Source of the DNA: Rhodococcus sp. X156
GTDB lineage: Bacteria > Actinomycetota > Actinomycetes > Mycobacteriales > Mycobacteriaceae
Direction: 5' to 3'
Assembly (NCBI RefSeq): GCF_004006015.1
Contig: NZ_CP034766.1
Span: 2,203,001 to 2,267,000, forward strand
DNA: 64,000 nt
How positions within the stretch are numbered: position 1 is the stretch's first letter; every line of letters starts with the position of its first letter. Of the stretch, positions 37,910 to 45,618 are shown one piece after another. The translations under genes and the position numbers were made by a program. The notes beneath the pieces were generated by a model. That model searched no databases. It was given only the letters and a program-made list of their open reading frames with translations, and had not been told where the DNA came from.

Positions 37910-38790
37910 CAGGCGTCCTCTCCGGAGTGGGCGGCGGTCCAGGTGTCCTCGGTGTTGAGCACCGCGCGGGCGTACTCGGGGTCGGGGTTGGGCAGCTCGG
38001 CCAGCTCGGCGGGTGCCCGCCAGGCCAGCACCTCCAGCGACGTGGTGCCGAAGGTCTCGGCGGGGTCCAGCGGGTGCGCGGTGTTGGCGATGAGCACCAC
38101 CAGCGGCAGGTGCAGCAGCAGGTCCACCGCGGTGTCCGGTCCGGCGCTGCCGGTGCTGAGCAGCTCACCGGTGGGACTCACCCGCACGCCGTGGAAGAAC
38201 GACACCGAGGGGCCGAGGTCGCGCGGGGTGAGCCCGTGCTTGGCGGCGGCCAGGGTGAGCAGCTCGCGTCCGGCGGGGCTGGCGGTGTGCGGGGCACCCG
38301 CGCCGTAGCGGGCGGTGTTGGACTCCAGCGTGGTGGTGCCGCAGAGCGCGTCGTGGTGGGCGGAGGTGTCGGACACCACCGTGGCCAGCACCCGGCCCTG
38401 GTCGGACAGCAGCGGGTGCCCGTGGCCGAGGTAGGCCTGCCACGGCACCTTCACCGTGTCGGCCATGGCGTAGCGCTCCCACGGCGCGTCGGCGCGGTGG
38501 AGCAGCACGTGCGCGCAGGCCGAACCGGCGACGTCGCGCAGCCGCAGCCGGGTGCCCCGGGCCAGCACCTTGGCGGTGTAGCGCCCGCCCGGCACCGTCT
38601 CGGCCCAGGTGAGGCGGGAGGGATCGACGTCGGCGGGTGGGGTGGGCCAGCTGCTGGCCGGCAGCACCGGCATGGCGTCGGTGACGGCCCCGGCCTGGGC
38701 GCGGGCGTGGGCCCGGGCGGCCGCCGTGGTGGCCGTGCTGCTGGTGACCGTGCTGCTGGTGGAGGTGCTGGATACCGTCTCGGCGCTCAT
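37909..38790 (-). CDS. Carboxyguanidine deiminase subunit (DUF1989, CgdA-like)
   Basis: 293-aa DUF1989 protein, formerly urea carboxylase-associated protein 1, first gene of the operon. The first about 50 residues are a low-complexity Ser/Thr/Ala tail. The catalytic-type core runs from GGRYTAKVLARGTRLRLRD through HHDALCGTTTLESNTARYG (the paralogous Cys/His/Glu motif) to SVSFFHGVRV. The ATG at 38790 follows AGGAG at 6-nt spacing; the open frame extends far upstream into the promoter and TetR gene and is not coding there. A palindrome about 40 nt upstream of the start is the likely TetR operator. Confidence 0.82.
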   Translation of the reverse strand: MSAETVSSTSTSSTVTSSTATTAAARAHARAQAGAVTDAMPVLPASSWPTPPADVDPSRLTWAETVPGGRYTAKVLARGTRLRLRDVAGSACAHVLLHRADAPWERYAMADTVKVPWQAYLGHGHPLLSDQGRVLATVVSDTSAHHDALCGTTTLESNTARYGAGAPHTASPAGRELLTLAAAKHGLTPRDLGPSVSFFHGVRVSPTGELLSTGSAGPDTAVDLLLHLPLVVLIANTAHPLDPAETFGTTSLEVLAWRAPAELAELPNPDPEYARAVLNTEDTWTAAHSGEDA

Positions 38791-38828
38791 CGTGCTCCTG
38801 TCCGTCAAGGTCGACCGCCCCGTATTTC

Positions 38829-38842
38829 CTGTCAGATGACAG
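38829..38842. promoter_or_regulatory. Palindromic operator between cgdA-like gene and tetR
   Basis: CTGTCA-GA-TGACAG, 6-nt perfect arms around 2 nt, in the 190-nt divergent interval. The left part CCTGTCAG (38828-38835) recurs exactly at 39843-39850, just before the Hri1-like gene, which suggests one regulator for both transcription units. The adjacent TetR is the natural candidate. Confidence 0.5.
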
Positions 38843-38980
38843 TTTTGCGGGGCGATGTGTGCCGGACGTGTCTGCTGCGTGACGGCCACGGGTCGCTGTG
38901 TAACGGTGTCGTTTCCTGCACCGGAGCCGTGCCCGCGGCACCCGGGCAGGGGCGCCGGGCGCGCGCGGCGCGCTGGCACA

Positions 38981-39691
38981 ATGACTCTCATGTCCACCGC
39001 CGGGCCAGGCCGACCGCGGCTGGCCGCGCCGCGTCGCCCGGGTCGCACCACCCGCGCGGAGATCCTCGACGCCGCCGCCGAGCTGTTCGTCAGCCACGGC
39101 TTCTCGGCCACCTCCACCCGCAGCATCGCCGAGGCCGTGGGCATCCGGCAGGCCTCGCTGTACCACCACTTCGCCACCAAGGAGCACCTGCTCACCGCGC
39201 TGCTGGCCGACACCGTAGACGCCCCCAACCGGGTGGCCACGCAGCTGCTGGAGCGCTCCTCCGACCCGGCCGACGTGCGGCTGTACGCGCTGTGCCTGTT
39301 CGACGCCGGACACCTCAACGCCGGCCGGTGGAACCTGGGTGCGCTGTACCTGCTGCCCGAGCTGCGGGGGGAGCAGTTCGCCGACTTCCGCGGCCAGCGC
39401 CAGGTGCTGCGGGAGCGCTACCACCGGCTGGCCTCGGCGGCGCTGGCCGAGCTGCGGCCCGGGCCCGGTGACACGGCGACCCTGCTGGCCGAGCTGCCCT
39501 TTCGCATCGTGGAGTCGGTGATCGACGTCCGCTCCGACGCCGACTCACCCGACCCGGGGCAGCCGGTGATCCTCCCGGCCCAGCTGGTGGCGGAGACCTG
39601 CCTGCGCGCCGTCGGCCACGCCGGGCCGGACACGGAGCTGTGCCGCCAGGCGCAGGAGCTGCTCACCGAGCTCGACGTCGCCCTGCCCTGA
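38981..39691 (+). CDS. TetR-family regulator of the guanidine/urea cluster
   Basis: About 233-236 aa. The TetR DNA-binding domain is clear: TRAEILDAAAELFVSHGFSATSTRSIAEAVGIRQASLYHHFATKEHLL at about residues 25-72 (given here only by its ends TRAEILDAAAEL and LYHHFATKEHLL), preceded by a basic Pro/Arg-rich arm. The ligand domain is not recognisable by motif. ATGs at 38981 and 38990 are in frame and neither has a good ribosome binding site, so the message may be leaderless. It lies between the divergent CgdA-like gene and the downstream Hri1-like/permease pair and probably controls both. Confidence 0.87.
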   Translation: MTLMSTAGPGRPRLAAPRRPGRTTRAEILDAAAELFVSHGFSATSTRSIAEAVGIRQASLYHHFATKEHLLTALLADTVDAPNRVATQLLERSSDPADVRLYALCLFDAGHLNAGRWNLGALYLLPELRGEQFADFRGQRQVLRERYHRLASAALAELRPGPGDTATLLAELPFRIVESVIDVRSDADSPDPGQPVILPAQLVAETCLRAVGHAGPDTELCRQAQELLTELDVALP

Positions 39692-39757
39692 TCCTGGGTC
39701 CTGCTCGCCTGGGCCGGACCGGTGCGCGGGGCTGTTCCGGCCTGCTCGCGTGGTCAC

Positions 39758-39803
39758 GTCACACGAACGCAACGTGGCGGGCAATCACTTACCCACTCGA
39801 AAC
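39758..39803 (+). promoter_or_regulatory. Candidate GlnR-type half boxes before the Hri1-like/permease genes
   Basis: GTCAC-n6-GCAAC (39758-39773) and CTTAC-n6-GAAAC (39788-39803) each fit the GlnR unit gTnAC-n6-GaAAC with one mismatch, but they are 14 nt apart instead of 6. A further GTAAC-n6-GTTTC occurs at 38900-38915 in front of the CgdA-like gene. Nitrogen control would suit the pathway; the match is much weaker than at glnA1. Confidence 0.3.
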
Positions 39804-39887
39804 ACGCCCTCAACTCCCCGGGTTCATCTGCTGGCTTCAATACCTGTCAGTCGAACGAAAACCCCTCGCAGCCCTGGGAGCGTGCCC

Positions 39888-40742
39888 GTGCTCGTGCAGA
39901 CCACCGCCGTCGGACCCTGGCCCCAAGGTCCACCCGCCGACGCCAGCGTCCCCCAGCCCACCGAGCTCAACGGTGTGCTCAACCGCGACCTCATCGCCTG
40001 GCACGGCGGTGGGTCGGACACCACCACCACGGTCACCTGGCTGCAGGCCGACGGCTACTACGCGGACCTGCGCCAGCCCGCGGAGCGGCCGAGCTTCGCG
40101 GGGGTGAGCTGTCTGCGCGAGCTCACCGCCGAGCACGTCGGCTGGATGGTGCGCCAGGAGGCCTTCGCCGGCCGGCTGCTGCAGTCCACGGTGGATCCTG
40201 CGCACTACACGTGGGAGCGGGCCGTGGACTTCTCGCCCGCCCCGGCCGGGATCGACCACGGCACCCTGCACCGCGAGGGCGCGCTGCTGGTGGAGCGTGG
40301 CCTGGACCTGCCCTACCTGGAGCTGTGGAAGCACACCGAGCAGCACCAACCCGGCGACAGCGCCACCCTGGTGCTGGCCGATCCGGAGACCGGAGCCACC
40401 GCGCTGCTGCTGCGCACCGGCAACCGCTTCGCCCTGGTCCGCCCGCGCCCCGTGGCGGTGGAGCGGTTCCTGCGGCCCGACGAGCTGACCGACCCGGACG
40501 CGCTGCGCCAGGCCCAGGACCAGCTCGACTGCGAGGTCTCCCTGGGGACCGTGCGGCCGGACGGCTGGGTGATCGACCGCTCCACGCTGCCGTTCAAGGT
40601 CGGCTCCACCGCCGCCTTCACCGTCAGCGCCGCCCGCGACACCGTCCACCTGCACGACCTCTCCCCCGCCGGGCAGGCCTCCCTTCGCCGCTGGGTGGTC
40701 ACCGACGTCGTGGGCGACCCCAGCCTGCTCACCCCCGCCTAG
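39888..40742 (+). CDS. Hri1/lipocalin-like protein of unknown function
   Basis: 284-aa soluble protein. TTVTWLQADGYYADLRQPAERPSF (about 44-67, shown here in part as TWLQADGYYADLR), CLRELTAEHVGWMVRQEAFAG and WERAVDFSPAPAGIDHG recall a widespread bacterial family related to the lipocalin-like Hri1 of yeast. No enzymatic motif is known to me. GTG codons at 39882, 39888 and 39894 are possible starts; 39888 is chosen because GGGAG lies 7 nt upstream. It begins about 200 nt after tetR, with a copy of the TetR half-site in front, and precedes the permease by 38 nt. Role in guanidine use is inferred from position only. Confidence 0.55.
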   Translation: MLVQTTAVGPWPQGPPADASVPQPTELNGVLNRDLIAWHGGGSDTTTTVTWLQADGYYADLRQPAERPSFAGVSCLRELTAEHVGWMVRQEAFAGRLLQSTVDPAHYTWERAVDFSPAPAGIDHGTLHREGALLVERGLDLPYLELWKHTEQHQPGDSATLVLADPETGATALLLRTGNRFALVRPRPVAVERFLRPDELTDPDALRQAQDQLDCEVSLGTVRPDGWVIDRSTLPFKVGSTAAFTVSAARDTVHLHDLSPAGQASLRRWVVTDVVGDPSLLTPA

Positions 40743-40780
40743 CCCCGACCACCCCGCCTCCACCCACCACAGGGGGAACC

Positions 40781-42319
40781 ATGACCGCCACCCTTCCCAG
40801 CCTGGCCCCGCCCGCGACCCAGCGCGACGACCTGGGCGAGTTCGGCTACGAGCAGCAGCTGCACCGCAAGCTCGGCTCGTTCGCCTCCTTCGCTGCCGGC
40901 TTCTCCTTCATCTCGGTGCTCACCACCGTCTTCCAGCTCGCCGGGCTCGGCTTCTCCTTCGGTGGGCCGGCCTTCATCTGGGCCTGGCCGCTGGTGCTCG
41001 GCGGTCAGCTGCTGGTGGCGCTGTGCTTCGCCGAGCTGGCCGCTCGCTTCCCCATCTCCGGGGCGATCTACCAGTGGACCACCCGCATGTCCAACAGCAC
41101 CTACGGCTGGTTCGCCGGCTGGATCATGATCGTCGGGCAGACGGTGGTGATGACCGCCGCCGCCATCGCCCTGCAGGTGGTGCTGCCCTCGGTGTGGTCG
41201 GGCTTCCAGGTGATCGGCGACGACCCTGACATCACCTCCACCTCGGGGGCGCAGAACGCCATGCTGCTGGCCGGTGGGCTAATCGTGGCCACCACCGTCA
41301 TCAACATCATCGGCGTGCGGCTGATGGCCGTGGTGAACAACGTGGGCGTCACCTGCGAGATCGTCGGCGCGCTGGTGATCATCGGCCTGCTGCTCACCCA
41401 CACCAACCGCGGCACCGAGGTGGTCTTCGACCTCGGCTCGGTGTCCTCCTCCGGCTACTTCGGCGCATTCCTGTGCGCCTCGTTCACCGCCGCCTACGTG
41501 ATGATCGGCTTCGACAGCGCCGGCGAGCTGTCCGAGGAGACCCGCGACGCCCGCCGGGTGGCGCCCCGGACGATGCTGCGCGCGCTGCTGGCCGCCGGCC
41601 TGCTCGGTGGAGCGCTGCTGATGGCGCTGCTGCTGGCCGCGCCGAGCCTCACCGACGGCCGCTTCGCCAGCGAGGGCCCGGCCTACGTGATCAGCGCGCT
41701 GTTCACCGGCCTCACCGGGCACGTGCTGCTGCTGATGGTGGCCATCGCGATCTGCGTGGCCACCCTGGCGGTGCAGACCTCGGGCTCGCGGATGTTGTTC
41801 TCCATGGCCCGCGACGGCAAGATGCCGCTGGCCAAGACCCTGGCGCACGTGCCGAGCAGCACCGGCACCCCGGTGTACGCCGCCACCGCGATCGGCCTCG
41901 GCGCCATCGGGGTGCTGGCGCTCAACCTCGGCCCGCACTCGGCGTTCATCAACCTGGAGTCCACCTGCATCGCCCTGGTGTACCTGGCCTACCTGATGCT
42001 CACCACGGCCATGCTGGTGCAGCGGCTGCGGGGCAACCCGCTGCTCGCCGCGCACGTGGTGGACGAGCAGGGCGCGGCGGTGTTCAGCCTCGGCCGCTGG
42101 GGCCTGCCGGTGAACGTCGCCGCGGTGCTCTACGGGCTGGCCATGCTGGTGAACCTGGCGTGGCCGCGCCAGGAGATCTACGACCCCGAGGGCGGCAGCT
42201 GGTACATGCAGTACTTCGCCATCCTGTTCACGCTGGGCACCGCGGCGGTGGGGGTGCTGCTGTACTGGGCCAGCCAGCGCCGCCCGGAGCCGGTCGCGGA
42301 GCCGGTGCTCGCGGGCTGA
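40781..42319 (+). CDS. APC-superfamily amino acid/amine permease
   Basis: 512-aa, 12-helix APC permease. An N-terminal DLGEFGYEQQLHRKLGSFASFAAGFSFISVLTTVF opening (given by its ends DLGEFGYEQQLHRKLG and FISVLTTVF) and later FDSAGELSEETRDARR and SGSRMLFSMARDGKMPLAK are typical of the amino-acid/choline-type branch often annotated as urea carboxylase-related permease. With the CgdAB/carboxylase operon next door it probably imports guanidine, urea or a related amine. AGGGGGA precedes the ATG at 40781. A 25-nt perfect inverted repeat terminates the unit. Confidence 0.85.
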   Translation: MTATLPSLAPPATQRDDLGEFGYEQQLHRKLGSFASFAAGFSFISVLTTVFQLAGLGFSFGGPAFIWAWPLVLGGQLLVALCFAELAARFPISGAIYQWTTRMSNSTYGWFAGWIMIVGQTVVMTAAAIALQVVLPSVWSGFQVIGDDPDITSTSGAQNAMLLAGGLIVATTVINIIGVRLMAVVNNVGVTCEIVGALVIIGLLLTHTNRGTEVVFDLGSVSSSGYFGAFLCASFTAAYVMIGFDSAGELSEETRDARRVAPRTMLRALLAAGLLGGALLMALLLAAPSLTDGRFASEGPAYVISALFTGLTGHVLLLMVAIAICVATLAVQTSGSRMLFSMARDGKMPLAKTLAHVPSSTGTPVYAATAIGLGAIGVLALNLGPHSAFINLESTCIALVYLAYLMLTTAMLVQRLRGNPLLAAHVVDEQGAAVFSLGRWGLPVNVAAVLYGLAMLVNLAWPRQEIYDPEGGSWYMQYFAILFTLGTAAVGVLLYWASQRRPEPVAEPVLAG

Positions 42320-42334
42320 CCGGATCACCACGTG

Positions 42335-42400
42335 GGGCAACAAGGGCCCTGAACGCCCCTTTTTCCGGCTCCGCCGGGGCGTTCAGGGCCCTTGTTGCCC
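42335..42400. terminator. 25-nt perfect inverted repeat, bidirectional terminator
   Basis: Arms at 42335-42359 and 42376-42400 are perfect complements over 25 nt (starting GGGCAACAAGGGCCC), enclosing a 16-nt loop with a T5 run. It sits 16 nt past the permease stop and 2 nt before the stop of the convergent small gene. It is longer than the other terminators in the window and could also be a dispersed repeat; no second copy is present here. Confidence 0.8.
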
Positions 42401-42402
42401 TT

Positions 42403-42651
42403 CTAGCGATGGCTGGAGCGCAGCAGCACGACGGTGAGCACGACCCACAGGATCAGCCCGAACCCGACCCCCTCGAGCGCGGCTGACGACCACGCCTCGT
42501 CCTCCGTGACCTGCACGAGCGTCAGCAGAGCTCCTGCAGTGATCCCGCCGACGAGGCTGCCGACCACAACCCGGCTGCGGTAGTGACGTGGTCTCGCTGC
42601 CAACCCAGCCGTATCGGCGCTGGCTACGGCTGCGCGAGTGCCAGGCACCAC
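42403..42651 (-). CDS. Small two-helix membrane protein
   Basis: Up to 82 aa with two hydrophobic helices (about VVVGSLVGGITAGALLTLV and FGLILWVVLTVVLLR) joined by an acidic loop, and a short basic tail. The GTG at 42651 would make it overlap the VOC gene by 28 nt; a TTG near 42603 would avoid the overlap and keep both helices. No family recognised. It probably belongs to the same transcript as the VOC gene. Confidence 0.5.
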   Translation of the reverse strand: MVPGTRAAVASADTAGLAARPRHYRSRVVVGSLVGGITAGALLTLVQVTEDEAWSSAALEGVGFGLILWVVLTVVLLRSSHR

Positions 42652-42974
42652 TCGTTGCCCTCGGGGTCGAGCATCACCTGGAACGCCCCGGCGACGTCGC
42701 GCTGGACCTCCCCCACACGGTGGGCACCCAGAGCCTCGGCCGCCAGGGTGGCCACCTCCAGGTCGCGCACGTCGATGTCCAGGTGCAGCCGGTTCTTGCC
42801 GGTCTTGGCCTCGGGCACCCGCTGGAAGGCCAGCCGCGTGGAGCCGGGCGGATCGACGTAGGCCCAGTCGTCGCTGCGCACCCGCGGCTGCCCACCCAGC
42901 ACTCCCGACCAGAAGCGGACCAGAGCGGCCGGATCAGCGCAGTCGACGACCACCGCGTCGATGTGTCCGATCAT
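42624..42974 (-). CDS. VOC (glyoxalase/bleomycin-resistance fold) protein
   Basis: 116-aa single-module vicinal-oxygen-chelate protein: IDAVVVDCADPAALVRFWSGVLG at the start, NRLHLDIDVRDLEVATLAAEALGA in the middle and DPEGNEWCLA at the end, the standard betaalphabetabetabeta pattern with the conserved DPEGNEF/W metal-site region. Probably cytosolic and dimeric. Substrate unknown; the family includes glyoxalases, dioxygenases and resistance proteins. The ATG at 42974 has no strong ribosome binding site. Confidence 0.85.
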   Translation of the reverse strand: MIGHIDAVVVDCADPAALVRFWSGVLGGQPRVRSDDWAYVDPPGSTRLAFQRVPEAKTGKNRLHLDIDVRDLEVATLAAEALGAHRVGEVQRDVAGAFQVMLDPEGNEWCLALAQP

Positions 42975-43083
42975 GGTTCGACGATAGCCACGGACGGTGC
43001 CTGACTCGGTGGCACGCCGCTGGGAGGGGACCGATCGTGCACGCGCAGCTCCGTCCGGGTCGCCAGCTACAGCCCCGCACCGC

Positions 43084-43659
43084 TCAGGGGCGGGCGACGG
43101 GACCCTCGCAGTCCACGTACGGATTCTCACCGGTCACCCGCTGCTCCTCGACCACGCTGCCGTTGACCAGGATGCGGCAGGCGATAGTGCCGGTGCCGAT
43201 CATCAGCCCGGACAGCGACGTCATGACAGCGTCCTTGCTGTGGAGCGTTCTTGACCAGGGCAACGGTTCCAGCTCTTCCAGAGCGATGCTCTTCCCGTTC
43301 CAGTAGACGATGCTGCCAGCCAGGGCCCCGTCGCCCGTCACCTCGTACACCACCGTGATGGTCTTCGCACCCGTCTCGGGCTCGGTTGGGAGCTCGGTTC
43401 CACTGGGCCCAGCCGAGGGCGGTCCCGTGGTGACCGGCGCCTGGACCGACGTGCTCGGCGCGGCGGAGGTGTCCGACCCGCCGCCGCCCACGCTCACCAC
43501 CACGACGAGCAACACGACCAGCACGAGCACTGCTCCCCCGGTGATCCACGGCCACGTCGCCCGCTTGCTCGCCGGAGGGGGATGTCCGTGGGGAGCCCAA
43601 CCATCCTGCGGCGGAGGGCCTTCAGGTGGGCCCCACTGGGGTCGAGGTGGTTGGTTCAC
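43084..43659 (-). CDS. Membrane-anchored MmpS-like protein
   Basis: 191-aa protein: a Pro-rich cytosolic N-terminus (NQPPRPQWGPPEGPPP), one helix (about residues 37-57), a Ser/Thr/Pro linker and an extracytoplasmic domain. The domain (TVVYEVTGDGALAGSIVYWNG, LPWSRTL, GTIACRILVNGSVV, NPYVDCEG) follows the pattern of mycobacterial MmpS proteins, including the two Cys that form a disulfide. MmpS proteins assist MmpL lipid/siderophore exporters, but no mmpL gene is near. The GTG at 43659 has GGGGGA upstream. It lies directly downstream of rnpB on the same strand. Confidence 0.7.
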   Translation of the reverse strand: MNQPPRPQWGPPEGPPPQDGWAPHGHPPPASKRATWPWITGGAVLVLVVLLVVVVSVGGGGSDTSAAPSTSVQAPVTTGPPSAGPSGTELPTEPETGAKTITVVYEVTGDGALAGSIVYWNGKSIALEELEPLPWSRTLHSKDAVMTSLSGLMIGTGTIACRILVNGSVVEEQRVTGENPYVDCEGPVARP

Positions 43660-43735
43660 GTGTCCCCCGTTGCTCGCACCGATGACCTGGACATCATGCG
43701 GCACAACCACTCTGGGCGGCTGACGAACCGATGGG

Positions 43736-44170
<435 letters not shown>

Positions 44171-44225
44171 GCCCAGCACTCTACTTGCCCGCAGGGTCCG
44201 GGTCCGCCACCCAACACCGTCCGTT

Positions 44226-44252
44226 TCTCACATTGTGAGAATCGATTCTCAC
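44226..44252. promoter_or_regulatory. Overlapping palindromic operators upstream of MFS gene
   Basis: TCTCAC-ATT-GTGAGA (44226-44240) runs into the perfect 18-mer GTGAGAATCGATTCTCAC (44235-44252), so three half-sites share a central GTGAGA. A weak promoter (TTCTCA 44246-44251, 18-nt spacer, CACAAT 44270-44275) would be covered by a bound repressor. The core TGAGAAT..ATTCTCA resembles Fur/Zur-family sites, but the regulator is not encoded nearby. Confidence 0.6.
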
Positions 44253-44281
44253 TTCACGAGACAGCGCGGCACAATGGGTCC

Positions 44282-45553
44282 ATGAGCTCCGCCGCGGCCT
44301 CCCCCAGTCGCTATCGCTGGGTGGTGCTCGGCGCCGGCACCCTCGCACAGGCCTCCACCGCCGCGGTGTTCCTCGGCCTGGCCTCGGTCACTCCGCTGCT
44401 GCGCGAGACCTACGCCCTCAGCGTCTCCGGCGTCGGCCTGCTGCTCGGGCTCATCTCCGCCGGCATCCTGCTCACCCTCCTGCCGTGGGGCATGCTCACC
44501 GACCGCGTGGGCGAGCGTCCGGTGATCGTCGCCGGACTGGTCGGCGCCGCCGCCTCGCTGGGCGCGCTGTCGCTGACAACGTCCGCGATCGCAGCCGCGC
44601 TCCTGCTGCTGCTCGCCGGCGCCTTCGGGGCCAGCGTCAACGCCGCCAGCGGCCGGGCCGTGCTCACCTGGTTCCCCGTGCGCGGACGGGGCGTGGCCAT
44701 GGGGGTGCGCCAGTCGGCGGTGCCGCTGGGCGCGGCCGTCGCCGCCGCGGTGCTGCCGGGCATCGGCGAGACGCACGGGCTGCCCACGGTGTTTCGCACC
44801 CTGGCGGCGGTGTGCCTGCTCAGCGCCGTGCTGGCCGCGGCGACGATCCACGACCCGGCAGGCACGGTTCGCCGCCCGGCCGGGCGCACGCCGATCAGCC
44901 GGATGCTGGGCCAGCGCAGCCTGCTGCGGCTGTCCGCGGCCAGCGGCCTGCTGGTGGTGCCCCAGTTCACCCTGGGCGCGCTGCTGGTGGAGTACCTGCA
45001 CGACGACAAGACGGTGGCGCTCACCGCGGCGGCGGCCACGCTGTCGGTGGCCCAGCTGGCCTCGGCGGCGGGCCGCCTAGCGGTGGGTGCGTGGTCGGAC
45101 CGGGTGGGCAGCCGGGTGCGTCCACTACGGACGCTCGGCTTGTGCACGGCCGCCTGCTTCCTGCTGATCGCCGTGCTGGACGTGGTGGTGAGTGGGCCGA
45201 CGCTGGTGGTGCTGGCGCCCGTCCTGGTGGTCGGCACCGTGCTGGCCACCTGCTGGAACGGGCTCGCCTTCACCCTGGCCGGCGAGATCGCGCCGCCCGG
45301 GCAGGCCGCGGCCGCCATGAGCGTGCAGAACTCTGCGAACTACCTGGCCGCGACGCTCACCCCGGCGCTGGCCGGCGCCGTGGCGGCGGGGCTGGGCTGG
45401 GCCGCGGTGTTCGCGCTGGCCGGGGTGTCGGCGCTGGGATCTGCCGCACTACTGCACCCACGCCGGCTGGCCCGCGCCGTCACTCGGACTCCGCGGTACA
45501 CGAGGGCTTCGAGGAAATCGTCAACAGAAGCGGGTGACCCCAAGCGGGCCTAA
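44282..45553 (+). CDS. MFS transporter, 12-TM (nitrate/cyanate/CynX-like)
   Basis: 423-aa major facilitator. WGMLTDRVGERPVIV is motif A between helices 2 and 3, and GVRQSAVPLGAAVAAAVLPG matches the motif C region; AWSDRVGSRVRPLR is the second-half motif A. The family (CynX/NarK-like and drug-export members) does not settle direction or substrate. The ATG at 44282 has only a weak binding site. It stands alone behind the palindromic operators, and the low-GC island begins 65 nt after its stop. Confidence 0.85.
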   Translation: MSSAAASPSRYRWVVLGAGTLAQASTAAVFLGLASVTPLLRETYALSVSGVGLLLGLISAGILLTLLPWGMLTDRVGERPVIVAGLVGAAASLGALSLTTSAIAAALLLLLAGAFGASVNAASGRAVLTWFPVRGRGVAMGVRQSAVPLGAAVAAAVLPGIGETHGLPTVFRTLAAVCLLSAVLAAATIHDPAGTVRRPAGRTPISRMLGQRSLLRLSAASGLLVVPQFTLGALLVEYLHDDKTVALTAAAATLSVAQLASAAGRLAVGAWSDRVGSRVRPLRTLGLCTAACFLLIAVLDVVVSGPTLVVLAPVLVVGTVLATCWNGLAFTLAGEIAPPGQAAAAMSVQNSANYLAATLTPALAGAVAAGLGWAAVFALAGVSALGSAALLHPRRLARAVTRTPRYTRASRKSSTEAGDPKRA

Positions 45554-45618
45554 CGCAACCAGTAGGACTATCTGTGCCGGAGTCCCGCGAGCCCAACGCA
45601 CGACCCATCATGGAGGAA

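Noticed and set aside
38791-39887. Guanidine-I (ykkC) riboswitch upstream of the guanidine-use genes
   Set aside because: Both strands of the two intergenic regions were read for the conserved riboswitch blocks and none was found; control by TetR (and perhaps GlnR) is more likely.
33547-42402. Allophanate hydrolase gene within the cluster
   Set aside because: No amidase-signature protein is encoded on either strand; the only frames left are shadows.
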